Shown in pieces: positions 33,945 to 43,309 of a DNA stretch of 64,000 nucleotides. A model generated the notes under the pieces. It was not told the DNA's origin, searched no databases, and saw nothing but the letters and a program-made list of their open reading frames with translations. The first letter of the stretch is position 1. Each line of letters starts with the position of its first letter. The stretch lies in NCBI RefSeq assembly GCF_007827455.1, contig NZ_VISM01000001.1, forward strand, positions 62,001-126,000. Reading direction: 5' to 3'. Position numbers and translations under genes: made by a program. This stretch comes from Lutibacter sp. Hel_I_33_5. Lineage in GTDB: Bacteria > Bacteroidota > Bacteroidia > Flavobacteriales > Flavobacteriaceae.

Positions 33945-35623
33945 ATTTTGCTATCAATAATTGTAATCATCTCCTGTTCTAAAGCAATTGTTTTTTCATA
34001 AATATCTTTAGATTCAGAAAGTATTTTTTTAGAAAACTCACCATCTTTAATATCTTTTGCATTAATTCTTACATTAAAATAAGCTCCAATTACCGCAGTC
34101 CTAGCACAAAGTGCTCCCACACCAGAATCAGATAACGAGTTTTGTAATCCGTTTTTAGCCATTTCCATCATAACTTCCATAGAATTATAAGCAGTTTGCA
34201 TTACTTTAAACGGAATTTCGGTAGCATATTTTGTTGCATCTTCAATAGCTCTTGCCCTTATTTCTTTTTCCTCTGGTGTCGATTTAGGCATTCTAAATCC
34301 GTCAATAATTTTATTGAATGCATTTGTGTCTTCATCAACTAAGAACAATAAATCATTTTTATATTGCTGTCCTTTTTCTGCCCAAGTAGAAAAATACTCC
34401 CATTTATCATCCCAACCAGCTTTATGTGCAGAAAGATTTGCAACCATTGTTCCTAATGAAACTCCTAATGCGCCAACATAAGCAGAAATACTTCCGCCAC
34501 CAGGTGCCATTGATTCAGAAGCAGTTTCTTCAGCAAAATCTTTTACAGTAAAATCAATGAGTTTTTTGTCAGAATTTGCATTCATAACATATTCGATAAT
34601 TCTTTCTTGAGGATTAAAAGGTTTTAAATCATCTAAGCCTAAGGATTTTATAGCAATTTTAATTTTTTCAGTTTCTGATATCCCTAAAGAACGTTGTTGT
34701 TTCTTTAAGTAAAAATCTGCTGCATCTAGCATAGCTTGTAATGGAACTAGCCCTACTAATTCAGATCCTGTAACTCGTAATCCTCTTCTTGTAGCAGCTT
34801 CACATGTTTCGTAAAATGCTTCATGCATTGAAGTAATACTAATATTTGTCAGATTGTAAGAAATTTGAGCAATACCATATTCATCAATAAACCACCCAAT
34901 TCCCTTTACAGCTTTCAATTTCCCTGGAATTCTTTCTGGAATACCATTTTGATCTAACACTTTTTTCCCATTAGCCAATTTTGTTCTTCCATTTTCACGA
35001 ATATCAAAAGCAATAGCATTTGCACGTCGGGTAGAAGTAGAGTTTAAATTGACGTTATAGGCAACTAAAAAATCTCTAGCAGAAATTGCAGTTACACCAG
35101 ATTTTTCTATTTGAGTGTTATATTTTGATGGCCCAAAATCTGGTTTCCATTTTGGGTTAGATAATTTTTCTTTTAAACCCTCATATTCTCCAGAGCGAAC
35201 AATTGCTAAATTTTTTCTTTCATCGGAGTTTGCTGCATTTTCATAATAATAACCAGAAATACCAAGTTCAGAACCAACTTTTACTCCAAGTTTATGTGCG
35301 TATTTAGTAGTTTCTTCCATAGAAATATTTGCTATTGGAACTAAAGGACAAACATCTGTTGCTCCAAACCTTGGATGCTCACCAGTATGTTTAGTCATAT
35401 CAATCAAATCAGAGGCCTTTTTTATTAACAAAAAAGCAGCTTCAATAACATTCTCAGGTTCACCAACAAATGTTATAACGGTTCTGTTTGTTGCTTTTCC
35501 AGGATCAACATCTAGAAGCTTAACGCCATCAACAGTTTTAACAATATTAGCAATAGTATTTATTTTATTAATATCTCGTCCTTCACTAATATTGGGTACA
35601 CATTCAATTAGTTGTATGTTCAT
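33941..35623 (-). CDS. ftcD: Glutamate formimidoyltransferase / formimidotetrahydrofolate cyclodeaminase fusion
   Basis: A 560-residue bifunctional enzyme of histidine breakdown. The N-terminal domain (1-~180, CVPNISEGRD and GEHPRFGATDVCPLVP) moves the formimino group from N-formimino-glutamate to tetrahydrofolate, and the C-terminal formimidoyltransferase region continues to ~325. The cyclodeaminase domain (about 345-560) has FAEETASESMAPGGGSISAY and VDEDTNAFNKIIDGFRMP. This is the full vertebrate-like fusion seen in many Bacteroidota. No hut genes are adjacent in the window. It is on the minus strand, divergent from the polysaccharide locus. Confidence 0.95.
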   Translation of the reverse strand: MNIQLIECVPNISEGRDINKINTIANIVKTVDGVKLLDVDPGKATNRTVITFVGEPENVIEAAFLLIKKASDLIDMTKHTGEHPRFGATDVCPLVPIANISMEETTKYAHKLGVKVGSELGISGYYYENAANSDERKNLAIVRSGEYEGLKEKLSNPKWKPDFGPSKYNTQIEKSGVTAISARDFLVAYNVNLNSTSTRRANAIAFDIRENGRTKLANGKKVLDQNGIPERIPGKLKAVKGIGWFIDEYGIAQISYNLTNISITSMHEAFYETCEAATRRGLRVTGSELVGLVPLQAMLDAADFYLKKQQRSLGISETEKIKIAIKSLGLDDLKPFNPQERIIEYVMNANSDKKLIDFTVKDFAEETASESMAPGGGSISAYVGALGVSLGTMVANLSAHKAGWDDKWEYFSTWAEKGQQYKNDLLFLVDEDTNAFNKIIDGFRMPKSTPEEKEIRARAIEDATKYATEIPFKVMQTAYNSMEVMMEMAKNGLQNSLSDSGVGALCARTAVIGAYFNVRINAKDIKDGEFSKKILSESKDIYEKTIALEQEMITIIDSKI

Positions 35624-35723
35624 GTTTTTTGAATTGATTACATATTCAAATTTAAAATTTTATTTATAATTAGATTGCTTCTAATTGTTAAAAATTTGAT
35701 TAGTTTTTTTTATTAAATAAAGG

Positions 35724-35731
35724 TATATTTG
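35724..35731 (+). promoter_or_regulatory. Promoter box upstream of the polysaccharide locus
   Basis: TATATTTG (35724-35731) fits the Bacteroidota -7 consensus, 20 bp before the first ATG of the locus at 35752. A TTTG at 35695-35698 lies 25 bp upstream, somewhat farther than usual for a -33 element. It is the only convincing box in the 128-bp gap and is the likely promoter of the long operon. Confidence 0.55.
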
Positions 35732-35751
35732 TGTAAATGGTTACCCCTTAA

Positions 35752-36618
35752 ATGAAAACTGATAAATGGCTTTTTGAGATTACTCCAAAAAAGAATCTTT
35801 TTGATCTTAATCTAAAAGAAATTTGGCAATATAGAGATTTGTTATTACTCTTTGTCAAGAGAGATATTATAACATTATATAAGCAAACTGTTTTAGGACC
35901 ATTATGGTATATAATTCAACCGTTATTTACTTCGGTAATTTTCACTTTAGTATTTAATAATATAGCTTCAATACCAACAGACAATATTCCTTCTTTTTTA
36001 TTTAACCTTGCAGGTATTACGGCATGGAATTATTTTAAAGATTGTTTGACACAAACCTCTGATACTTTCAAAAAAAATGAACAAATTTTTGGGAAAGTAT
36101 ATTTTCCACGAGTAATTATGCCAATGTCTATTGTCGTTTCTAATTTGTTGAAATTCGGAATTCAATTTTTAATTTTCATTGGGTTTTATTTATATTATGT
36201 TTTTTATACCAAGTTTACTGTTGAAGTAAATTACAACTTAATTTATTTACCTGTTTTAATTATCTCAATGGGGGCTTTAGGATTGGGCCTAGGAATGATA
36301 ATTTCTTCAATGGTTACAAAATATAGAGATTTAACATTTTTAGTTGCATTTGGTGTACAATTATTAATGTATTTATCAGCAGTTGTATATCCTGTTGAAG
36401 AAGCAGTTTCTAAAATGAAAGATTTTCCAATAGCTGTTAAAATTATTCAGTATAATCCAATGACTACCATTATAGATTCATTTAGAAAAATTGTATTTTT
36501 TGATGGAAATATCCATATTAATCAAATCTTATATATGGTTTTAATATCTTTAGTATTATTTATATTAGGATTAGTGATTTTTAATAAAACTGAAAAGACC
36601 TTTATAGATACGATTTAA
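35752..36618 (+). CDS. wzm: Polysaccharide ABC exporter permease (Wzm-like)
   Basis: A 288-residue ABC-2 type permease with six or so membrane helices. The N-terminal cytoplasmic helix and LFVKRDIITLYKQTVLGPLW motif, and later YNPMTTIIDSFRKIVFFDG, are typical of the O-antigen/teichoic-acid exporters (Wzm, TagG). It moves undecaprenyl-linked polysaccharide across the inner membrane together with the ATPase encoded next, one base downstream of its stop. It heads the locus just after the promoter. The symbol is given by family. Confidence 0.9.
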   Translation: MKTDKWLFEITPKKNLFDLNLKEIWQYRDLLLLFVKRDIITLYKQTVLGPLWYIIQPLFTSVIFTLVFNNIASIPTDNIPSFLFNLAGITAWNYFKDCLTQTSDTFKKNEQIFGKVYFPRVIMPMSIVVSNLLKFGIQFLIFIGFYLYYVFYTKFTVEVNYNLIYLPVLIISMGALGLGLGMIISSMVTKYRDLTFLVAFGVQLLMYLSAVVYPVEEAVSKMKDFPIAVKIIQYNPMTTIIDSFRKIVFFDGNIHINQILYMVLISLVLFILGLVIFNKTEKTFIDTI

Positions 36619-36619
36619 T

Positions 36620-37900
36620 ATGAAAGATGATGTAATTTTAAAGGTAGAGAATTTATCTAAGCAATATCGTTTAGGAACTATTGGTACTGGTACCATTAGT
36701 CATGATTTAAATAGGTTTATTGCTAAAATTAGAGGTAAAGATGATCCTTTTTTAAAAATTGGAGAATCTAATGATCGTTCTAAAAAAGGAAAATCTGAAT
36801 ATGTTTGGGCATTAAAAGATATTAATTTTGAAGTTAAAAGAGGTGAAGTTTTAGGAATAATTGGAAAGAATGGTGCAGGGAAATCTACACTTTTAAAAAT
36901 TTTATCTAAAGTCACTGGACCTACTACAGGAAGTATAAAGTCTAAAGGAAGAATAGCATCTTTATTAGAAGTTGGAACTGGCTTTCATCCAGAAATGACA
37001 GGAAAAGAGAATATCTTTTTGAATGGTGCTATTCTAGGGATGACAAAAAAAGAGATTAACTCTAAACTAGATGAAATTGTTGAATTTTCTGGTTGTGAAC
37101 GCTATATAGATACACCAGTTAAACGTTACTCAAGCGGAATGAAAGTTCGTTTAGCTTTTGCAGTAGCAGCTTTTTTAGAACCAGATATTTTAGTAGTTGA
37201 TGAAGTTTTGGCAGTTGGAGATGCTGAGTTTCAAAAGAAAGCTATTGGCAAAATGCAAGATATTTCTAATTCTGATGGGAGAACTGTACTGTTTGTTAGC
37301 CATAATATGGCTTCATTACAAAGTTTGTGTTCTAAAGCTGTTGTTCTTGAAAATGGTGAAATTCAATTTACTGGTAATGTTAAAGATTCAATAAATCATT
37401 ATTTAAAGCAATTTACTGAAAGTTTACGTGAAGTTAAATATCAATTGAATAATGCTCCTGGTAATAATTTTTATAAATTTACATATGCTAAAGTTTGTGA
37501 AAGAAATAAACTTTTAGTAGATGTAATTAGAGAAGGAGAAGAAATTGAAATTCAATTTGAATTTTACATAAAAAAACAGAATCAACAACAATTAGGGATA
37601 ACATTTCATTTGCAAGATGAAATGGGTACTCTAGTTTTTGTTGGTTCTTCTTGCAGTGAATTGAGAATAATTGATGAGGGTTATTATAGAGAAAAGGTTG
37701 TTATACCTAAAAACCTTATGCAAGAAGGTATATATTCGGTTACAAGGTTGTTATTGGTGTTAAATAGTGGTACAGTTGTTTGTGAGACGCACAACCCTAT
37801 ACAATTTGAAATTTTATCTAAAGATAATGAAAACTTTGGTTGGAAAGGAAATAAAGAAGGTGCTGTTAAACCAAAGTTAAATTGGGAAAGACTGAAATAA
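36620..37900 (+). CDS. wzt: Polysaccharide ABC exporter ATPase with C-terminal substrate-binding domain (Wzt-like)
   Basis: A 426-residue protein. The ATPase domain (about 1-255) holds Walker A GIIGKNGAGKSTLLK, signature YSSGMKVRLAF, Walker B DILVVDEVLAVGD and the H-loop FVSHNM. After a linker comes a beta-rich C-terminal domain (about 270-415, VIREGEEIEIQFEFYIKK and GITFHLQDEMGTLVFVG), the Wzt-C type domain which in O-antigen exporters recognises the chain terminus. That supports export of a finished polymer made on the cytoplasmic face. Its stop and the next gene's start overlap as TAATG. Confidence 0.92.
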   Translation: MKDDVILKVENLSKQYRLGTIGTGTISHDLNRFIAKIRGKDDPFLKIGESNDRSKKGKSEYVWALKDINFEVKRGEVLGIIGKNGAGKSTLLKILSKVTGPTTGSIKSKGRIASLLEVGTGFHPEMTGKENIFLNGAILGMTKKEINSKLDEIVEFSGCERYIDTPVKRYSSGMKVRLAFAVAAFLEPDILVVDEVLAVGDAEFQKKAIGKMQDISNSDGRTVLFVSHNMASLQSLCSKAVVLENGEIQFTGNVKDSINHYLKQFTESLREVKYQLNNAPGNNFYKFTYAKVCERNKLLVDVIREGEEIEIQFEFYIKKQNQQQLGITFHLQDEMGTLVFVGSSCSELRIIDEGYYREKVVIPKNLMQEGIYSVTRLLLVLNSGTVVCETHNPIQFEILSKDNENFGWKGNKEGAVKPKLNWERLK

Positions 37901-38988
37901 TGAAAGAAATTAATGTTACACAAACTTTTTTACCTCCAATAAAGGAATATATCGAGTTGTTAAGTAAAGCATGGATTAATAATTGGTTAACAAATAGAGG
38001 TGATCTTGTTTTAGAGTTAGAAAAAAAAATAAAAAATAAGTTACAATTAGAAAAGAATCTAATTGTAACAACTAATGGCACAATTCCATTACAGATGGCT
38101 GTTAAACTATTTGGAAATAATAAAGAAATAATAACAACTCCATTTAGTTATGTAGCTACAACATCTTCAATTGTTTGGGAGAATTGCAAACCCGTTTTTG
38201 TAGATATTGACCCTTTGCATTTAACAATTGATGAAAATAAAATAGAAGCGGCAATTACTGAAAATACAAGTGCAATATTAGCTACTCATGTTTTTGGAAA
38301 TCCTTGTGATGTGGAAAAAATTGAAAAGATTGCAAAAAAACATAATATTAAGGTTATTTATGATGCTGCGCATTGCTTTGGTGTAGTTTATAAAGGAAAG
38401 TCTGTATTTAATTTTGGTGATGTAAGTACTTGTAGTTTTCATGCTACTAAGATCTTTCATACTGGTGAAGGAGGTTTCATTATTTCTAATAAGGATGAAT
38501 ATGCAGATAAACTATTTAAGTATCATAATTTTGGTCATGATGGACCAGAAAACTTTAAAGAAATAGGAATTAATGGTAAAATGTCAGAGTTGCAAGCAGC
38601 CATGGGTTTATCTATATTGCCTTATATAGATATGATATTTAAAGAACGAAAAAAAATAGTTGACTATTATGAAGAAAATTTAAGTAGTTCTTTTTTAACT
38701 AAAATTTTAATTAGAAAAGGGACAATCTGGAATTATAGTTATTATCCAATTATTTTTGAGACTGAAAATGATTTATTAAGGGTAGTTTACAAATTAAACC
38801 AAAAGAAAATATTTCCTAGAAGGTATTTTAACCCTTCATTAAACACCTTAAGTTATTTACAAAAAAAAGTTGTTATGCCAATATCTGAAGATATATCGAG
38901 GAGAATAATATGTTTACCCCTCTATGTAGGCTTAGAAGAAAAGGATTTGGAAAAGATAATAGCAATTATAAATTTTGAATTATGCTAA
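37900..38988 (+). CDS. DegT/DnrJ-family sugar aminotransferase (VioA/QdtB-like)
   Basis: A 362-residue PLP enzyme. The ATG overlapping the wzt stop (TAATG) is chosen over a TTG 18 bp earlier inside wzt. PLP-binding Lys184 lies in CSFHATKIFHTGEGG. WINNWLTNRG, ITTPFSYVATTSSIVWE, PVFVDIDP and VIYDAAHCFGVVYKGKS closely follow the pattern of aminotransferases that make dTDP-4-amino-4,6-dideoxyglucose (VioA) and dTDP-3-amino sugars (QdtB/FdtB). The expected substrate is a dTDP-keto-6-deoxy-hexose, with glutamate as donor. The next gene is a matching acetyltransferase. The dTDP-glucose synthase and dehydratase are not in the window. Confidence 0.87.
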   Translation: MKEINVTQTFLPPIKEYIELLSKAWINNWLTNRGDLVLELEKKIKNKLQLEKNLIVTTNGTIPLQMAVKLFGNNKEIITTPFSYVATTSSIVWENCKPVFVDIDPLHLTIDENKIEAAITENTSAILATHVFGNPCDVEKIEKIAKKHNIKVIYDAAHCFGVVYKGKSVFNFGDVSTCSFHATKIFHTGEGGFIISNKDEYADKLFKYHNFGHDGPENFKEIGINGKMSELQAAMGLSILPYIDMIFKERKKIVDYYEENLSSSFLTKILIRKGTIWNYSYYPIIFETENDLLRVVYKLNQKKIFPRRYFNPSLNTLSYLQKKVVMPISEDISRRIICLPLYVGLEEKDLEKIIAIINFELC

Positions 38989-39632
38989 TTATTGGAGCGT
39001 GTGGATTTGCAAAAGAAGTATTAGAGGTTTTATATCAATTGAATAAGGTTGATGATATTATTTTTTATGATGATATAAATAATTACAATAAGGATGAAAA
39101 GATTTACAATAGCTTTAAGATTTTAAGAACATTATCTGAAGCTAAAGACTATTTATTTCATAATGATTCTAGTTTTACTATCGGGATTGGTAATCCTGTC
39201 TTAAGAAAAAAAACAAAAGACAAATTTGAAAATATTGGAGGGGTATTTACTTCAATTATAAGTCCTCTATCTAGAATTGGACATTACAGAAATTCAATTT
39301 CCGTTGGTTGTAATATCATGACAGGGACAGTAGTTACCAGTAATGTAAAAATAAAAGAAGGTGCTTTAATAAATTTAAACTGCACTGTTGGACATGATTG
39401 TATTATTGGTCGTTTTGTTGAGCTATCACCTGGTGTAAATGTGTCTGGTAATTGCGTTATTGGAGACTATTCGACAATTGGTACAAATGCAACAATTTTA
39501 CCAAATATTACAATTGGTAAAAATGTAGTTATTGGAGCAGGAGCGGTTGTTAACAAAAATATTCCTGATAATGTTGTAGCTGTAGGAGTACCTTCAAAAA
39601 TAATTAAACAGTTGCCTAAGTTAGAAATCTAG
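38982..39632 (+). CDS. PglD/NeuD-type sugar O/N-acetyltransferase
   Basis: A 216-residue protein. The N-terminal Rossmann-like domain (LIIGACGFAKEVLEVLYQL, with a DIIFYDD segment) is followed by a left-handed beta-helix of hexapeptide repeats (about 95-195, CNIMTGTVVTSNVKI, INLNCTVGHDCIIG, NATILPNITIGKNVVIGAGA). This is the two-domain build of PglD, NeuD and VioB, which acetylate UDP- or dTDP-amino sugars or sialic acid. Its start lies inside the end of the aminotransferase gene (7-bp overlap), so the pair probably make an N-acetylated 4-amino-4,6-dideoxy sugar. A link to the sialic block is the alternative. Confidence 0.85.
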   Translation: MLIIGACGFAKEVLEVLYQLNKVDDIIFYDDINNYNKDEKIYNSFKILRTLSEAKDYLFHNDSSFTIGIGNPVLRKKTKDKFENIGGVFTSIISPLSRIGHYRNSISVGCNIMTGTVVTSNVKIKEGALINLNCTVGHDCIIGRFVELSPGVNVSGNCVIGDYSTIGTNATILPNITIGKNVVIGAGAVVNKNIPDNVVAVGVPSKIIKQLPKLEI

Positions 39633-39633
39633 T

Positions 39634-40530
39634 ATGAAACCACAGATTACTGTTAGTGTTTGTATGATTACCTATAATCACCAAGAATATATAAATAAAG
39701 CTGTTTTAAGTGTATTAAAACAAAAATGTGATTTTGAAATTGAATTAATCCTCTTGGATGATTGTTCTACAGATTCAACAAAAGATGTTATAGATATAAT
39801 ACTACAAAATAATCAAAATTCTTCTAGAATAAAATATGTAAGACAAAAAGAAAATATTGGTATGATGTCAAATTTTGTTGATGCATTAAAACTCTGTAAA
39901 GGTAAATATATAGCTTTGTGCGATGGTGATGACTATTGGACTGACGTTAATAAACTTCAAAAACAAATACAGTTTTTAGAAACCAACAAAGAATACGTAG
40001 CATGTTTTCATAATGCAGAAAAAATTGGTATTGGTTTTAATGGAGAAAAGTATTGCAATTTTAATTATTCTAGAGATGTATCTAAAGAAGAAATTATTTT
40101 GGCTGGGGGGGCAATTTACCCAACAGCATCATTTTTTTTTAGAAATGAAATTGATATAAAAGAATTTGACTTAAAATCAAGAGCAGGCGATACAATTTTA
40201 ATTTATCATCTTTTAAATAAAGGATTGTTTTATTATTTTAATGATATTATGTGTGTCTACAGGAAACATTTAAATGGTGTTTACACATCTATTAAAATGG
40301 ATAACAATAAAATAATTGAAGATTTGAAAAGTAATATAAAAATATTAATATTTTATAGAAAAAAATATTGTAAAAAATTTAGACCTTTATTTAATGAAAC
40401 CATTCAAAATCAACTGCTTAAAATTTCTAGTATTAAAGGTTTTGAATTTGTAATAAAAATGCGCTTGATTAATTTAATTAGTTTTTATGACTTATGTAAT
40501 TTTATAAAAAAAAAATTTTTTAAACTATAA
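39634..40530 (+). CDS. Glycosyltransferase family 2
   Basis: A 298-residue GT-A glycosyltransferase. The N-terminal region has VSVCMITYNHQEYINKAVLS, the DDCSTDST segment, and the metal-binding DGDDYW. The middle has a donor/acceptor region with ACFHNAEKIG and GGAIYPTASFFFRN. The C-terminal ~70 residues are basic and may contact the membrane. It begins one base after the preceding stop. It probably adds one sugar to the lipid-linked repeat; donor and linkage are unknown. Confidence 0.88.
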   Translation: MKPQITVSVCMITYNHQEYINKAVLSVLKQKCDFEIELILLDDCSTDSTKDVIDIILQNNQNSSRIKYVRQKENIGMMSNFVDALKLCKGKYIALCDGDDYWTDVNKLQKQIQFLETNKEYVACFHNAEKIGIGFNGEKYCNFNYSRDVSKEEIILAGGAIYPTASFFFRNEIDIKEFDLKSRAGDTILIYHLLNKGLFYYFNDIMCVYRKHLNGVYTSIKMDNNKIIEDLKSNIKILIFYRKKYCKKFRPLFNETIQNQLLKISSIKGFEFVIKMRLINLISFYDLCNFIKKKFFKL

Positions 40531-41267
40531 TGAAAAAAAAAATAAAAAATATATTAAAAGTATCTTTGTTTTCAATATATGAAAATTATAAAAAAAAGAG
40601 AAACTATAAGATATGTATTAAAAATAGAGATCAATTAATCAATTTATACTTTAAAACATCTAAAAATAAAAAATTACAAATTGGTTGCGGTTCAAATTTA
40701 TTAAAAGGATGGTTAAATACTGATTTAAATTATAGTAAAGAGATTGCATTTTTAGATGCTGGAGATGTTTTTTCTTTTAACTCCAATACTTATGATTTTA
40801 TATATTCGGAGCATCTTTTTGAACATTTAAAAGTAGCACAACAATTAAATATGTTAAATGAAAGTTTTAGAGTATTAAAAAAAGGTGGAGTAATGAGAAT
40901 TGCCATGCCTTCACTTGACTTTTTGTTTAACCTTTATAGTAATTCTGATAATTATAAAAACAAAAATTATGTAGATTGGGCTGTGAAAAACGTTGTCAAT
41001 TTAAAAATTGTAAATGAGTTAGTTGATGATAAATCTCAACATTATAAATATGTTATTAATAACTTTTTTAAAGCATGGGGACATCAAATATTACATAATT
41101 ACACAAGTATTGAAAGTCTTGCATTACAATGTGGTTTTTCTAATGTTAAAGAATGTCGTATAGGTGAGAGCGAATATGTAAGTTTACAAGGTATTGAAAA
41201 ACATGGAACAATTATTCCTGCGCATATAAATGAGATTGAAACATTTGTAGTCGAATTAACTAAATAG
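40530..41267 (+). CDS. SAM-dependent methyltransferase
   Basis: A 245-residue class I methyltransferase. A basic N-terminal stretch (MKKKIKNILKVSLFSIYENY) precedes motif I (LQIGCGSNLLKGWLNTDLN). FDFIYSEHLFEHLK and VLKKGGVMRIAMPSLDFL give the Methyltransf_11-type core. The acceptor is unknown; in this context it may methylate a sugar or cap the polymer end, as the Wzt C-terminal domain might recognise. The start overlaps the previous stop by one base. Confidence 0.85.
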   Translation: MKKKIKNILKVSLFSIYENYKKKRNYKICIKNRDQLINLYFKTSKNKKLQIGCGSNLLKGWLNTDLNYSKEIAFLDAGDVFSFNSNTYDFIYSEHLFEHLKVAQQLNMLNESFRVLKKGGVMRIAMPSLDFLFNLYSNSDNYKNKNYVDWAVKNVVNLKIVNELVDDKSQHYKYVINNFFKAWGHQILHNYTSIESLALQCGFSNVKECRIGESEYVSLQGIEKHGTIIPAHINEIETFVVELTK

Positions 41268-41273
41268 TTAAAT

Positions 41274-42212
41274 ATGAATGATCAAAAAGTTTCGATTATA
41301 ATGGCTACTTTTAATCGAGCTCATTTTATAATAGAGACCCTTCTTTCTATAAAAAATCAATCTTATTTAAACTGGGAATGTCTAATAATTGATGATGGAG
41401 GAACAGACGGAACTGCTGAAATAATTAAACCTTTTTTAGACTCTGATTCACGATTTCAATACTATAAAAGAATAGCAAAATATAAAAAGGGGCTACCAGG
41501 CTGTCGAAATTATGGTTTAGATTTGGCTATTGGAGGTTATATTGTTTTTTTTGATGATGATGATATTGTTCATCCAGAAAATTTACAAACATGTACAAAT
41601 GAATTATTAAGTTCAAAAATTCATTTTTGTAGATATTTAAGAAGTGTATTTATTGGAGGTTTTAAATATACTTTTGATGATAGGAAAGAATACAGTAGGT
41701 TCATAATAACAGTAAGAGATATTGAAAGTATTGTAAATAATACTTTGCCGTTCAATTCTTGTGCTGTAGTTTGGAAAAAAGAGTGTTTTGAGAATAACAG
41801 GTTTAATGAAACTTTAATGTATGCAGAAGAATGGGAGTTATATACAAGAATTATTGCAACAGGAAAATTTGTTGGTGTTTCTATTGATAAAAACCTTTTT
41901 TATGGTAGAAAACACGAAAAATCAAACACAGGTGAGTTCTATGTGAATAACCCAGTTAGAAGAAAATCAAAAATAGATGCAGTTTTGCTAATTTCAAAGA
42001 ATTTAAGAGATAATAATATTTTAACTAAAAGTTTATTAAGATATTTTATTCAAATTTCTTTGAGTTTTAAAGAGTATGATTTATTTAAAAGGTTAATTGA
42101 TGGAATTAAAATTAAAGGATTAAAAAAAATTAGCTGGCAATTGTTTTATATAACATTACCTTTCAAACTACAATTACATAAACTGAAAAATAAATGGAAA
42201 AAAAAGTATTGA
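41274..42212 (+). CDS. Glycosyltransferase family 2
   Basis: A 312-residue GT-A enzyme. VSIIMATFNRAHFIIETLLS, IIDDGGTDGT and the metal-binding VFFDDDDIVHPEN are present, followed by an acceptor domain with AEEWELYTRI and a basic C-terminus ending KLKNKWKKKY. The gene overlaps wecB by 19 bp. It is one of four GT2-type enzymes in the locus, and the specificity cannot be read. It may add the second or third sugar of the repeat. Confidence 0.88.
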   Translation: MNDQKVSIIMATFNRAHFIIETLLSIKNQSYLNWECLIIDDGGTDGTAEIIKPFLDSDSRFQYYKRIAKYKKGLPGCRNYGLDLAIGGYIVFFDDDDIVHPENLQTCTNELLSSKIHFCRYLRSVFIGGFKYTFDDRKEYSRFIITVRDIESIVNNTLPFNSCAVVWKKECFENNRFNETLMYAEEWELYTRIIATGKFVGVSIDKNLFYGRKHEKSNTGEFYVNNPVRRKSKIDAVLLISKNLRDNNILTKSLLRYFIQISLSFKEYDLFKRLIDGIKIKGLKKISWQLFYITLPFKLQLHKLKNKWKKKY

Positions 42213-43309
42213 TTGTATTTGGTACGAGACCAGAAGCTATAAAAATGGCGCCAGTTGTAAAAGAATTGAAAAATATTGATTCTCTTAATACTGCCGTTTG
42301 TGTTACTGCACAACACAGAGAAATGTTAGATCAAGTACTAGATTTTTTTAAAATTACTCCTGATTATGATTTAGACTTAATGAAGCCTAACCAAACTTTA
42401 AACGAATTAAGTAGTAGAATTTTTTCAAAAATAGACGTTGTTTTAAATAACTTTAAACCAAATTTAGTTTTAGTTCATGGAGATACAACAACAAGTACCA
42501 TAGTTGCTTTAGCTTCATTTAATAGACAAATTAAAGTAGCTCATGTTGAAGCTGGTTTAAGAACGTATAATAAAAGTGCTCCTTTTCCGGAAGAAATCAA
42601 TAGACAAATTACAGGAAGAATAACTGATTATCATTTTGCTCCTACAAAAAATGCAGCCAACAATCTAATTAATAATGAAAATGTAAACCCTAAAAAAGTT
42701 TATATAACAGGTAATACAGTAATAGATGCTTTATTTTGGGGAATAAAAAATATAAACGATAAGAGATTAGAAATATCAAAGTTAGAATCAAAAACTGATA
42801 AAACAAAAAAACTAATTTTAGTTACAGGTCATAGAAGGGAAAATTTTGGAAAAAAGTTTGAATCTTTTTGTAATGCACTTTTAACCATATCAAAAAGAAA
42901 TGATATTCAAATTATTTATCCTGTACATCTAAATCCAAGAGTTCAATCTCCTGTAACTAAAATTTTAAAAAATATAGAGAATGTGCTATTAATAAAACCT
43001 TTAGATTATGAGGTTTTTATTTGGTTAATGAACAAATCTTATTTAATTATTACAGATAGTGGTGGAATTCAAGAGGAAGCACCTTCTTTAAAAAAACCAG
43101 TTTTGGTTACTAGAGAAGTTACAGAAAGACAAGAAGCTGTAGAATCTAATTTGGTTAAATTAGTTGGAACAAATAAAAAATTAATTATTAATGAAACTAT
43201 TAAATTATTGGATAGTAAAGAAGAGTATAATAAGATGATTTCAGCTGATAATCCATATGGAGATGGAAAAGCATCTAAAAGAATAAAGAATATAATTAAT
43301 TCTCTATGA
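42194..43309 (+). CDS. wecB: UDP-N-acetylglucosamine 2-epimerase, non-hydrolysing
   Basis: A 371-residue enzyme that interconverts UDP-GlcNAc and UDP-ManNAc. LIVFGTRPEAIKMAPVVKEL, VTAQHREMLDQVL, HGDTTTSTIVALA and HVEAGLRTYNKSAPFPEEIN are the family hallmarks, and SGGIQEEAPSLKKPVLV is the UDP-binding C-terminal segment. UDP-ManNAc is used for ManNAc-containing polysaccharides. It is distinct from the hydrolysing epimerase (neuC) 2.2 kb downstream. The start overlaps the preceding gene by 19 bp. Confidence 0.93.
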   Translation: MEKKVLIVFGTRPEAIKMAPVVKELKNIDSLNTAVCVTAQHREMLDQVLDFFKITPDYDLDLMKPNQTLNELSSRIFSKIDVVLNNFKPNLVLVHGDTTTSTIVALASFNRQIKVAHVEAGLRTYNKSAPFPEEINRQITGRITDYHFAPTKNAANNLINNENVNPKKVYITGNTVIDALFWGIKNINDKRLEISKLESKTDKTKKLILVTGHRRENFGKKFESFCNALLTISKRNDIQIIYPVHLNPRVQSPVTKILKNIENVLLIKPLDYEVFIWLMNKSYLIITDSGGIQEEAPSLKKPVLVTREVTERQEAVESNLVKLVGTNKKLIINETIKLLDSKEEYNKMISADNPYGDGKASKRIKNIINSL

